Shown: in pieces, positions 54,981-64,000 of the stretch | How the letters are laid out: each line of letters begins with the position of its first letter | Numbering within the stretch: position 1 is the stretch's first letter | Source: Emydura subglobosa | Taxonomy: Eukaryota; Chordata; Testudines; Chelidae | Length of the DNA stretch: 64,000 nucleotides | NCBI GenBank assembly: GCA_007922225.1 | Contig: ML679972.1 | Coordinates: 38,043,121-38,107,120 of the forward strand | Direction: 5' to 3' | Notes under the pieces: generated by a model | Seen by the model: the letters and a program-made list of their open reading frames with translations, nothing else | Databases searched by the model: none | What the model was told of the DNA's origin: nothing | Translations under genes and position numbers: made by a program

Positions 54981-55129
54981 TGACCCCTTGTGGTGACAGC
55001 AGGCGGTGCAGATGTGGAGAGCGACAGCCTCCCTGGTCTGGTACGTCTGGCTTCCTGCAGCCAGGAAGAATCCTCTTTGCATTCAGCGGTGCTGAACTGT
55101 GACTCGGCCCCTGAGCGGCGCCACAGCCT

Positions 55130-55400
55130 CCCTCAGTGCCGGCGGAAGCAATCAGTATGCTGCAAGTCTCCCCGGCACTTCCTCTCTCCCGGCTTCATTA
55201 AGGGGGAACTCACAAATCTCCCAGCCCAGGCCCCTAGACACCTTCGGGGAGGGCTGATTATTTCACAAAGGGGCTCCCCAGAGCCTCTCCTCTTGCCAGG
55301 CCATATTCGCTGGCCTTTCATCATGGAGGAGAGAGCAAGGTTTAGAGCCTTGATTTACTGCTGCGGATAAATGCGCCGGCTAGAGAAGAAGCCAGCTCCA
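55130..55400. promoter_or_regulatory. Possible conserved noncoding element
   Basis: CCGGCTTCATTAAGGGGGAA, GGGCTGATTATTTCACAAAG and CTTGATTTACTGCTGCGGAT: repeat-free. Conservation untested. Confidence 0.2.
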
Positions 55401-56104
55401 AAGTCCTATCCCGCCTCACCCGCCTGCTCTGACCGGGGATCTCCCGGGTCCTGAGCGAGAACGTCGCATCCATTTGCTTCTCGGCCCGCTTCTCATTTAC
55501 GCACACACCCCCGGTCAGTTTCCAGTGTAGGAGAAATCCAGCCTTCAGGCCCGGGTGCGAGCCCGGGGCCCAGGCCAGTGCTGGAGAAGGCGCCTTGTCG
55601 CAAAAGGCAGGAGGAACTCGCGCTGCTGAGCGTCTCACAAAGCCAGCTGAGATGTGACTCAATCCTGGCAGAGCCCTGGGTCTAGAACCTGGGGCTGCTG
55701 CTTGGCGGCTGCACCAGCGCCACCACCTGGCAAAGCGGGAAGCCACAGGCTGTGACCCCACTGCCGCAGGATGTCCCGCCCACAGAGGGTTAGATTGGCA
55801 GGGCTCCCAGCACCCCTGATTGGTCCGGTCAAACTATTTAAGCCAGGAGGTGCCAGCAGGATGGAAGCTGTCCATGCGAGGAGGTCCCTACCCTGGCCCT
55901 GTCTCCATCCGCCTCAGACTCAGCCCTGCTCCTGCCTTCCCTGACCCAGTTCCATCTCTTAGCTCCAGTTCCCAGCTCTGACTATGGGACTCTGTGATGC
56001 TCTGTTGACCTAGATGGAGCAGAGTTTGACTTCTGCCAAATGGGGATCTGACCCCACTGGATCATGGGGATCTGGCCCCATTGACTCCAATCGAGCGATG
56101 CTGA
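55401..56104. other. Gene-free; dispersed 'gatctggccccattgactcc' unit at the end
   Basis: GGGATCTGGCCCCATTGACT at about 56066-56090 is preceded by a diverged copy (GGATCTGACCCCACTGGATC). Confidence 0.45.
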
Positions 56105-57547
56105 TTCAGCGGAGACAATCTCGTACTTGTTAGTGATGATCTTTGAGAGCTCCTGGAGGACAGAAAAGATCCCAGAGGACTGGGAAGGGCAAATGTAGCA
56201 CCTGTCTTTAAAAAGGGGAAGAAAGAGGACCCAGGGAATTATAAACCAGTCATCCTGACTTCGATAGCTGGAAAGACACCAGAACCAATGATTAAACCAT
56301 CAATTTGTGAGCACCTAGAAGATAATAGGGTGACAAGGGATAGCCAGCATGGCTTTGTCACGAACAAATCATGCCAAATGAACCTAATTTCCTTCTTTAA
56401 CAGAGTCATTGGCCTCATGGGTGGGGGAGAAGCTGTAGACGTGATATAGCTTGATTTTAACAAGGCTTTTGACATTCTCAAACTAGGGAAATGTGGTCTA
56501 GATGAAACTGCTATAAGGTGAGTGCGCAACTGATTGAAAGGCCGTACTCAGAGCGTCATTACCAACGGTTCGCTGTCCAACTGGGGGGCGTATCTGGTGG
56601 GGTCCCACAAGGGTTAGTCCTAGGTTTAGTACTGCTCAATATGTTCCTTAATGACATGGAGAATGGAGAAGAGAATGTGCTTTCAAAATCTGCGGCTGCC
56701 ACTGAGCCGGGAGGCATTGCTAGCATGTAAGCGCCTTGTTAAGGCCCTTAACAAATTGCGGAATTGGTCTGAAATGAACAAGATGAAATTCAAGAACAGC
56801 AAGTGCAAAGTACTTCACTTACGAAGGCAAAATCAAAGGCACAGCTACAAAAGGGGGGAAACGGGCTAGGGGGTCGTACAGCTGAAAAGGAGCCGGGCGT
56901 TATAGTGCATCACGAACTGAATATGAGGCACTGATGCGATGCAGTTGCGGGAAAGGCTAGTATCATTCTGGGGCATGTTGACCGGAGTGTCGTGCATACG
57001 ACAGGGGAGGTAATTGTCCCGCTCCACTAGGCACTGGTGAGGCCTCCGCTGGAAGACGGGGTCCAATTCCGGACACTGCACGTTAGGAAAGTCGTGGACA
57101 AACTAGAGCGAGTCCAGGGACGAGCCACAGACAGGTTGAGCGAACCTGACCGAGGAGGAAAAGTTAAAGGAGCTGGGCACGTTTAGGCTTGAGAAAAGAG
57201 ACTGAGCGGGGAGCTGATAAAAGTCTTCAGCTACTTTAAGGGCTGTTCTAGCGAGGGCAGGGATCAGTTGTTCTCCGTGTCCACTGAGGCAAGACAACAA
57301 ATCTGCAGCGAGGGAGATTCAGGTGAGGTATTAGGACAAACTTTCCCGCTCTAAGGGGAGCTCAGCTCTGGGACAGGCTTCCCAGGGGGATTGGGTGATC
57401 CCTGTCATGGAAGGGTTTTCAGAACAGGCAGGGCAAACCCCTGGCTGGGCTGGGCTGGGTTTACTTGGCCCCATCTCAGTGCAGGGGGCTGGACTTGACG
57501 ACCTCCTGGGCTCCTTCCAGCCCCACATTTCTGTGATTTCTATGATT
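56105..57547 (+). mobile_element. CR1 LINE, 1.4-kb 3' fragment with decayed reverse transcriptase
   Basis: Longest LINE piece in the window. Reading three frames in turn shows CR1 RT landmarks: NYKPVILTSIAGKTPEP, a DSQHGFVTNKSCQMNLISFF stretch, FNKAFD with a stop just before it, GVPQGLVLGLVLLNMFLNDM. The catalytic YADD-type motif is not visible. Then comes the C-terminal region, and the terminus CTGTGATTTCTATGATTC. Many stops and frameshifts make it immobile. The 5' part is missing. Confidence 0.9.
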
Positions 57548-57689
57548 CCCCATCAGCCCCATTGACTCCAAGGGAACAAGGCCAATTTGCACCCGCGGGG
57601 GAGCTGATTGATTGACAGCAGCTGGGGATCTGGCCCCAGTGACTTGGACAGAGCCACACTGCAGCAGTTGGGGTTCTGGGGCCCTGACT

Positions 57690-57850
57690 CCTCCAGCCCG
57701 GATATTTATTCCTTTGCTCTCCGTTCCTTCTGTTCCTTCTCCGCGCAGACTGGCTCCAGCTGCCTGTCTTATTTAACGAAGCCACTGCAATGAAAGACGT
57801 GAGCTTGATAAACTATATTTCTCCCCCTCTGGATTTTCCACAGGTTGGTA
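57690..57850. promoter_or_regulatory. Possible conserved noncoding element with exon-like boundaries
   Basis: Pyrimidine tract ends CCGCGCAG at 57748; 50 nt later GAC|GTGAGC at 57799 looks like a donor. The 50-bp segment 57749-57798 has no similarity I recognise. Could be an exon or simply noncoding. Confidence 0.2.
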
Positions 57851-58174
57851 AATAAACCAAAAGTGAACTGCCACCCGGCGCCAGGATCTCCGCCGAATGC
57901 TGACTGCCCACGCTCTCCGAACTCAGCCGCCTCGTCAGGCAGGGAGGAAGTTTCTTTCCACTGGGGCGAACATCCAAAAAGCAGGTGGGGGATTCAAAGG
58001 AAAGGATCGGAGTTGAGGGGGGAATGACCAGGCTGACGCCAAGCCAAAAGTCTGCTCGCTTTCATTCAGAACTCATGTGAGCAAATTCGCCGGGAGGATA
58101 ATCCAGCTAGATTCGCCAGCGTAAAACAGGAGTAACTCCCCTGGTGTCACTGGGGCTGGTTCCCCTCTCACTCT

Positions 58175-58280
58175 GGTGTATTCTCTGCCCCACAGGGCCA
58201 ATAGGGGGCGGATGGGGTGCATGGCCAGAGCGCACTGCGCTGTGGCTATTCTCTGCCCCCGTGGGTCCATACCCATTCAT
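58175..58280 (+). repeat. 'GCGCACTGCGCTGTGGC' unit
   Basis: TATTCTCTGCCCCACAGGGC, CAATAGGGGGCGGATGGGG, CATGGCCAGAGCGCACTGCG. Confidence 0.75.
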
Positions 58281-58429
58281 TCACACACATCCAAGCAGAG
58301 AGACATCTGGGCAGTCACACACGCACCCACACACACACTCGCTCAGCCAACAACAGCTGAGAGCCCTTGTCAGGGGGTTGATTTAGTGGCAATTCTCTCG
58401 CTCTCTCGCTCTCGTTAATCTGAACAGCC

Positions 58430-58570
58430 TCTCTGGCGCGGCGCTCCGGGGACCGGTGATTCATTCCGCGGCTCTTAACATCCCATTTAAAAATTACTCC
58501 ACTGTCAACACAATCCAAACCCGCAGATATTCCCAGGGTGCAGGAAATTAGCAAGTCGCTCGGTCGGGGG
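58430..58570. promoter_or_regulatory. Possible conserved noncoding element
   Basis: CATCCCATTTAAAAATTACT and CACTGTCAACACAATCC inside GC-rich DNA; repeat-free. Conservation untested. Confidence 0.2.
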
Positions 58571-58984
58571 AAATGCACCGAGAAGGGAGGAGGTGGAGAA
58601 CGGTGCGGCTGAGCGGGGAAACTGAGCCACGTTGCTCCAGGACACGACGCCAGACAGTGCCTAACTCCCATAGGAATGAAGGGCCTAAATAACTTGGAGG
58701 ATCTGGGCCTTCGCGCCTTCCACTCCCAAGCCAGGCCAACGCCCCAGGCTTTCCCCTCTCCGGTGTGGCACAGCTGGGCACCATCTCCAGAGACGAGGTG
58801 GAAATGCCCCTCCCGGGGCAATTGGCAGAGCCAGGGGATGCGCCACAAACACGGGCTCCGGGGCTGATCCCTAGCTGGCGTTCACGGCTGTGGCCAGGTT
58901 TGTTTCCATGGCCTGACTGCTACGTGCAGCTAAAACCGAGAAAAGTCGGCTTGCAAAACTAGCCTGCCTGATTCAGGGGAGCAG

Positions 58985-59115
58985 AAGCAGCACAGTGCCC
59001 CCTTCTGGGAGAGATCGGGACTTGAGTAGCCAGGAGCTCCCCGCACAGCTGCTGTTCTTGCCCCGCTCCCCACAGCATCCCCTGCTGGGAGAGGCCAGGT
59101 GTGGCGTAGCTAAGA
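58985..59115 (-). repeat. CTCF-like dispersed repeat (minus)
   Basis: CAGTGCCCCCTTCTGGGAG and CAGCATCCCCTGCTGGGAG: two related units at 95-bp spacing. Confidence 0.6.
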
Positions 59116-59189
59116 GGTCTGTTCATCCTACACCCCTTTCCAGGGTGCCCTGAGGGCTACGGTATATTGCTGCATGCTGTGACCGTGCC

Positions 59190-59450
59190 AGGGCCCCAGC
59201 TCATGCTGCAATTAAGCTCAGGCGTTGATCAGCTGGAGTTTAATTGTGGCTGAAGTTCCTGTGTTAATTAAGCAGCCCGGGCTTTACCCTGACGTCCTGG
59301 CAGCCTTTAAACAGCCGGCTGGCCAAAGAGCTCCCCGCTTTTCTCCCAACATCACTAATTATTTATTGATCTGTCCCAGCTAAACTAACCAGCAATCGAT
59401 GAAGTAATGGGCAGGAAAATTAAGGGCCCTTTTGCACTATGAATTTTCTT
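59190..59450. promoter_or_regulatory. Possible conserved noncoding element
   Basis: CTGCAATTAAGCTCAGGCG, GTGTTAATTAAGCAGCCCGG, ATCACTAATTATTTATTGAT and AACCAGCAATCGATGAAG: dense TAAT-type words over 260 bp, repeat-free. The strongest of the noncoding candidates, conservation untested. Confidence 0.3.
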
Positions 59451-59629
59451 TCCCCTTTTTCTGTCCCTCTCCCTCTGTCTCTCTGTTTCGCCAGGTCTCC
59501 CCCAGGTTCACATCCTGCTCTGCAAAGGATCCAAGACTCGAATGGAGGCATCTTTGTGCTTTGTGTTTGTACAGGGCCTAGCGCAAGGGGGAAACCTGAC
59601 AGAGCTGGTGATCCTGCCCCACCCCCCCC

Positions 59630-59775
59630 CACAGCACCCCCTGCTGGGAGAGACTAGGAGCTCTGCCCCACAGCCAGCGCTAACGTCCCTGGTCCCCTCA
59701 GGGCCCCCTGCTGGGAGAGGTCCAGGCTGGAGTAGTTGGTCTGTGGTGGCCAGCACCTCTAGGTGTTCACTAATA
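59630..59775 (-). repeat. CTCF-like dispersed repeat (minus), two units
   Basis: ACAGCACCCCCTGCTGGGAG at about 59631-59650 and CAGGGCCCCCTGCTGGGAGA at about 59700. Confidence 0.65.
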
Positions 59776-59994
59776 AGAGCTGGGAGGGGCTGAATCTTCC
59801 CAGCCCCACCTACCAAAATAAGCTCCACCCATGGGCGGGGCCAAATATGACCCCACCCACTTTCTATTGCACTGCATGGCTCTCCCGGGTCCTTGGGCTG
59901 GACTTCTCAATACATCCGTGGGGCTCACCTCTTTGATTGGGAAGGTGGGGGCATCTCCCAAGAGGTACTAAAATGAGCCATGCCAGACAGGGCA

Positions 59995-60150
59995 CTGGAC
60001 ACTGGGTTCTAGGCTCAGCTCGGCCTGCTGGGTGACCTTGGGCAAGTCACGTCCCTGCCTGTGCCTCAGTTTCCCCATCTGGACAATGGGGGTAATGACA
60101 TCATCCTCATTTGTAAAGAGGTTTGAGATCTCTGGCTGCTTAGAGCGAGG
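59995..60150 (+). repeat. MIR-like SINE
   Basis: TGACCTTGGGCAAGTCACGT, GCCTCAGTTTCCCCATCTGG, AATGGGGGTAATGACATCAT, AGGTTTGAGATCTCTGG. Confidence 0.88.
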
Positions 60151-60484
60151 GGTTATCCCCCCACTTTTCTCACATGGGATAGTTAACGCTGATTGTGGTT
60201 TGGCTGCTTTTGGGAAATAGGTTTTTAAAAGCTACCGGGCATTTTCTATGCTGTGCTTGCCTCATTGTTTCCACTCATCAGGGAGCCACAAGGGCGACCT
60301 AGGACCCTGCCACACCAGTTCTACAGCTGGGGAAACTGAGGGCACGTTACATGCCAACGAAAGCCCAAGGTTCGCACTCAGGCTCAAGCCTAAACCCCCT
60401 TCCCTCTACATACAAATTGCACTAACCCAGGGTCCCAGGACCCCAGGGGGTGACGGGTCCAAATCTGAGTCAAGCCAGAATCCA
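60151..60484. other. Gene-free; nothing recognised
   Basis: A short GGGGAAACTGAGGGCACG core fragment at 60330 is the only hint. Confidence 0.35.
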
Positions 60485-60625
60485 GGGACCATCGGTCTGT
60501 TCCGTGTCTGCACAGCGCCAGGCACACTGGGGGCCTGGTCCGTGACTGGGGCGCCTAGGTGCTACCGTAATACACCTAATAGCCATGGACCTGGTCCATG
60601 ACTGGGCTCCAGGGCTATTGCAGTA
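60485..60625 (+). repeat. SINE-tail unit
   Basis: GTCTGCACAGCGCCAGGCAC, CCTAGGTGCTACCGTAATAC, ACCTAATAGCCATGG. Confidence 0.8.
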
Positions 60626-60904
60626 CAGCTCACCAATAATGAGGGGAGATGGCAGCCCAGGCTTTTCCCCATCCTCTCCCAGCTGGGTTAGCCATCTCCT
60701 CCCCCTCTGCGGAGCTTTAACCTTCTGGGACTGGAGGTGAAATGAGCCGTTAAACTAACATCAACAACCCAGGCCCGGGGAGCAGGAAGGCGCATGGAGG
60801 AATCATCGGTTTCTTTGGCTCCATTAACTCCTTTTCCAATTGCAGCCAGGCTGGCTCCCATCTAACTGACACAGATGGGGGGAGGGGTGCAGAGCCAGGG
60901 CTGT

Positions 60905-61060
60905 GGCTGTGAGACCACTAGCCCCCACTCCCCTCCCAGAGCTGGGGACAGAACCCAGGAGTCCTGGCTCACCACACCCCACTCTAACCACTAGATCCCA
61001 CTCCCCTCCCAAAGCCGGGGACAAAAACCAGGAGTCCTGGCTTCCCATCCTGTAACCCCT
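60905..61060 (-). repeat. SINE heads in tandem (minus)
   Basis: CCACTAGCCCCCACTCCCCT, GAACCCAGGAGTCCTGGCTC, CTCTAACCACTAGATCCCAC, AACCAGGAGTCCTGGC. Confidence 0.75.
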
Positions 61061-61316
61061 CAGCCCCATCTAACCGGGGCCACACAGAAGTACCATAACT
61101 GCTCACCCTCATTTGTTATTGTAGGGTCTCTCCTGAGTGCTCTGCTGTGCCTGCTTTTTTGTTATTGTAGGGCTCAGGACCCTGCCAGGCACCACAGGCT
61201 TATAGCTGAGGCACTGGCACCTGGAGCCATGTGACATCTCCAGAGTATTGTGCACAGGGCATTTCCGACCCTGGTGATTGGCAAAAGAGCTTGCAAAGGT
61301 GATGCCAGTATAGCCT

Positions 61317-61620
61317 GAGTCTATGGTGAGCTTGGGAGAGGGTTCCGACTGTAACCGACACAGCAACACCAGTCTGAGTCTCTGCAGGGCTCCGACTGTA
61401 ACGGACGCAGCAACATCTGGCTGAATCTATGCATGGCTCTGACTGTAACTGATGCAGCAACACCCGACTGAGTCCGTGCAGGGCTCCGACTGTAACCGAC
61501 GCAGCAACACCCGGCTGAGTCTGTGCACCGCTCTGACTGTAGCCGATGCATCAACATCCGGCTGAGTCTGTGCAGGGCTCCGACTGTAACCAAGGCAGCA
61601 ACCCTGCCTGAGTCTGCAGA
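61317..61620. repeat. 47-bp minisatellite, about six units
   Basis: Unit: GAGTCTGTGCAGGGCTCCGA, CTGTAACCGACGCAGCAACA, CCCGGCT. The first copy carries an insertion. 47 is not a multiple of 3, so the minus-strand frames through it are not coding. Confidence 0.92.
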
Positions 61621-61889
61621 AAGCCTAAGCCCATTGTTCTGAGTTCCCCCAGGTGTACCTGGTGCATTGCCGCTGCTCGTGCCAACTCCTGCACTGAGGT
61701 CAGCACCCACCCGCCCCCACCCCTGCTGTAAGTCAGTTCTCCCTCGGGGTCCCCGCTCCTGGCACTGACCAGCCCAAGCCCCTTTGCTGGAGCTGGCCAC
61801 GCTCCCAGCTCAGGGGCTGGTCAGAGGACAGGAGAGACAGGTTCAGCACAGGCTAGAAAGGCGACAGGTGCCCGGCTCTGTGAGCTGGC

Positions 61890-61904
61890 AGCGCCCCCTG
61901 CTGC
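61890..61904 (-). promoter_or_regulatory. CTCF-type core motif, one mismatch
   Basis: AGCGCCCCCTGCTGC; minus strand GCAGCAGGGGGCGCT. It lies in a gene-free stretch, 61621-62064. Confidence 0.35.
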
Positions 61905-62064
61905 CTGCTGCTGGAATCCCAGTTCCCAGCTGGCCGGGTGCTAGCCATCTGATCCCCCCCAGCCCCACAGCCAGCTCCACTGTGCCCCCAGCCCCTTGTT
62001 CCACAGGTTACAGAACCAAAATCCTGAGACGGTTCCCGGGCTCTCACCCCCTCCCTCCCTTCAA

Positions 62065-62250
62065 ACATCTGCTGTGGGGCTGGCTGTGGGGTGGGGCAGA
62101 TGGGGCAGTGAGGCTGGCTGTGGGGGCAATGGGGCTGCCTATGGGGTGAGGGAGTGGGATAGGGACACAGTGGAGCTTGCTGTGGGATGGGGGCAGGGGC
62201 TGTGGGACTGGCTGTGGGGGTGGGGTTTGGGTAGGTGGGGGTGTATCCAC
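62065..62250. repeat. G-rich degenerate minisatellite
   Basis: Repeated GGCTGTGGGG/GGGGCAATGGGGCTG words. No coding significance. Confidence 0.7.
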
Positions 62251-62959
62251 ACACATTCTGGGGTGGGTTTACCATGGATACCCTACCCCCTAGTGGGAGT
62301 TGCTCCACTCTTGTCGCTACCCCCAATCCCGCGATGGGACCTCCCAACCCGAGGGGGTAGATGGAGGCGGGGGGTTCCTGTCTAACCCCACACCACCCGG
62401 GGGTGTCTCGGACCAGTGATCCACAGCAGAGCCACATCCGAGCTCTGACCCCTCCTGGAGCCTGGTCACTTCCTGGCCCACAGGGGCCGCGATGCCCGGG
62501 AACTCTAGAGGAGGAGGAAGGGGGGCTGAGAGCTCACCTGGGGGGGCCACGTTGCTCCCCCATCTCCCCAGCAGGTGGTGCCATGCACCAGCCAACTGCT
62601 TCCTGGGTGGGGGGACTCAATTCAGAGCAAAAAACCGACCCCCTCCCTCTTTCCCAAGCCCCTCCCCAGCTTCTGGGGTTCAATCCCCATCAGACCCCGA
62701 GCCAAGGCTGTTAAGGGCTTCCAGTGGGACGGACTCCGCAGCCCGTCAGGACCTGGGGCCGGAGGGGCCCTGGGGGTGAGGGGTGGGGGGATCTGTGTGT
62801 CTCTCTGGGCTGGCGGCTGCAGCGCGGGCACAGAGCCGAGAGGGAGACCCAGGCCCATGATGCCAGCCCGGAGCAATGGAGCCAACGGCAGAAATGCAGA
62901 AAAGACCCAGGGAAATGTGAGCCGGGGATACGCGCCAGGGGGGCAAGATGGGCCAGAGA
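62251..62959. other. Gene-free, GC-rich
   Basis: Several overlapping frames up to 166 codons; no domain, no exon pattern. Confidence 0.4.
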
Positions 62960-63155
62960 GACAGGACGGTTCTGATCACAGCGTCCCACCTCAATCCGGA
63001 GTCAGCCCTGACTGCAGTGGGGCCAGGCCAGGTTCTGATCTCAGCCCAGGGTCAATCCGGAGTCACCCCGACTGACTCCGAAAGGGCCAGACCGGGTTCT
63101 GATCACAGTCATCTGGAGTCACATGGGGTCACTCTGGATTTAGCCCAGTGAAGAT
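62960..63155. repeat. Tandem dispersed units 'ggttctgatcacag...ggagtcac'
   Basis: GGTTCTGATCACAGCG, GGTTCTGATCTCAGCC and GGTTCTGATCACAGTC occur at ~60-80-bp spacing, each with AATCCGGAGTCA(C/G)CCC type partners. Confidence 0.7.
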
Positions 63156-63380
63156 CAGTGGGCCCAATCCTGTCCTACTTTGCTCCCTGGGACTGATGCT
63201 CCCCAGTGCAGCATCTTGTCCCTGCCTTGCACCTGTGCAAAGGAGGGCGGGGACACCCTCACCGCCCCGGGGGTGCTCACCCAAAGAGGGCTGGGATCAT
63301 GTGGGTGCGCAGCTGGTTCCTCCCTCCATCCCTTCACCTGCCCTGCAAATAACCCCTGGGCTCTTCCCCTCCGCCTGCAG

Positions 63381-63527
63381 TGCCCGAAGTTGCAGACGGA
63401 GCAGTGGGGCTCCAGCGTCCTGGCGGAGGGCAGCAGAGGGCGAGAGAGCGGTGCCCAGTCCAGCAGTACCCAGCTGCCCACACCCCGGGCCTGGGGAGTC
63501 GCCGAAGGCAAGGCACGGGGAGGATAA
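63381..63527 (+). other. Candidate terminal exon, unassigned
   Basis: A strong acceptor (CCCCTCCGCCTGCAG, AG at 63379-63380) opens a 48-codon frame that starts CPKLQTEQWGSSV and stops at TAA 63525-63527. No domain is recognised and no upstream partner exon is seen. It could equally be chance. Confidence 0.2.
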
Positions 63528-63654
63528 GACGCCAGGGACCCGAACCTCAGCTCGGCTCCACTGGGTAGAATCCAGAGTCACCCACAGCCTGCAGTGGGGC
63601 TGGGGGAGAGTCTGAGCTCAGGCATCCTGAGGGAAACAGCCACCAACACCCCCT

Positions 63655-63735
63655 CCTCTTCCACTGCCAGGGGTAGAACCCAGGAGTCCTGGCACCCAAC
63701 CCCTCCCCCACTCTAACCACTAGACCCCCCCAATC
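63655..63735 (-). repeat. SINE head (minus)
   Basis: GTAGAACCCAGGAGTCCTGG, CACTCTAACCACTAGACCCC. The remainder to 64000 shows nothing recognisable. Confidence 0.75.
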
Positions 63736-64000
63736 TCCTTCCTGTTCATCACAGCACCATCTCTGCTCCCGGAGAAGCATTTTCTTGGCTCTACATTAAT
63801 TCCCAGCCTCCCGAACCCCAGTGCAGCCCTCTCTCCTGGCTGCAGTGGGGAGAGAGGGGGGAACAGCAGAGCCTCCTGCCCCCATTCCCTGGGTCTCCTT
63901 AGAGGGAAGCTCCCCAGCTTGGCTGGGCCTCCCCTGGCCCCTCTGTGTGAAATACCCTTAATCTTTTAGTATGTGACAAACCACCCCGGCAGTTTCTGTG

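Noticed and set aside
61321..61800. 159-codon Cys-rich minus-strand ORF
   Set aside because: The repeated CCCVGYSR-type peptide comes from the 47-bp minisatellite, which changes frame from unit to unit.

Overview
This is a 64 kb piece of vertebrate nuclear DNA, most likely from a turtle and possibly from a crocodilian. Three things point there. The only confident gene is an intact, intron-containing LRFN1. The repeats are CR1 LINE 3' ends and MIR-like (CORE) SINEs of the type that fill turtle and crocodile genomes. There is no operon structure, no Alu or L1, and no prokaryotic feature. The species call is inference; the gene call is direct.

The anchor is LRFN1 (SALM2, a postsynaptic adhesion protein) on the + strand. 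Coding exon A is 32360-33735 and coding exon B is 35198-36020, joined by one 1,462-bp GT-AG intron. Together they encode 732 residues: signal peptide, LRRs with caps, Ig, FN3, transmembrane helix and a cytoplasmic tail ending in the PDZ ligand ESTV. The ATG lies 33 nt inside an exon that opens at a strong acceptor (32325-32326), so further 5' UTR exons must lie upstream. The best candidate in the window is 26627-26684. The 3' UTR probably runs to about 37,280.

The left flank (1-32 kb) holds no other recognisable gene. It contains CR1 fragments (2.1, 4.2, 5.1 and 5.5 kb), many MIR-like SINEs including multi-head arrays, two LTR-like elements (14.2-14.6 and 14.9-15.2 kb), GGAT microsatellites, a 100-N assembly gap inside a G-run (20,085-20,184), and several TAAT-rich or CpG-rich stretches that could be regulatory.

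The right flank (37.3-64 kb) is also gene-poor. Its main features are a 1-kb CA-rich minisatellite (44.05-45.01 kb), an AT-rich block of retroelement-like minus-strand segments (45.0-48.6 kb), GGAT arrays (51.9-53.0 kb), a 1.4-kb decayed CR1 with reverse-transcriptase remnants (56.1-57.5 kb) and a 47-bp minisatellite (61.3-61.6 kb).

I found no previously undescribed multi-gene system. The observations most worth checking are a dispersed repeat carrying near-perfect CTCF-type core motifs, an inverted-repeat hairpin in the LRFN1 intron, tandem amplification of SINE heads and SINE tails as separate modules, and the minus-strand LTR plus gag-like open frame near 48 kb.
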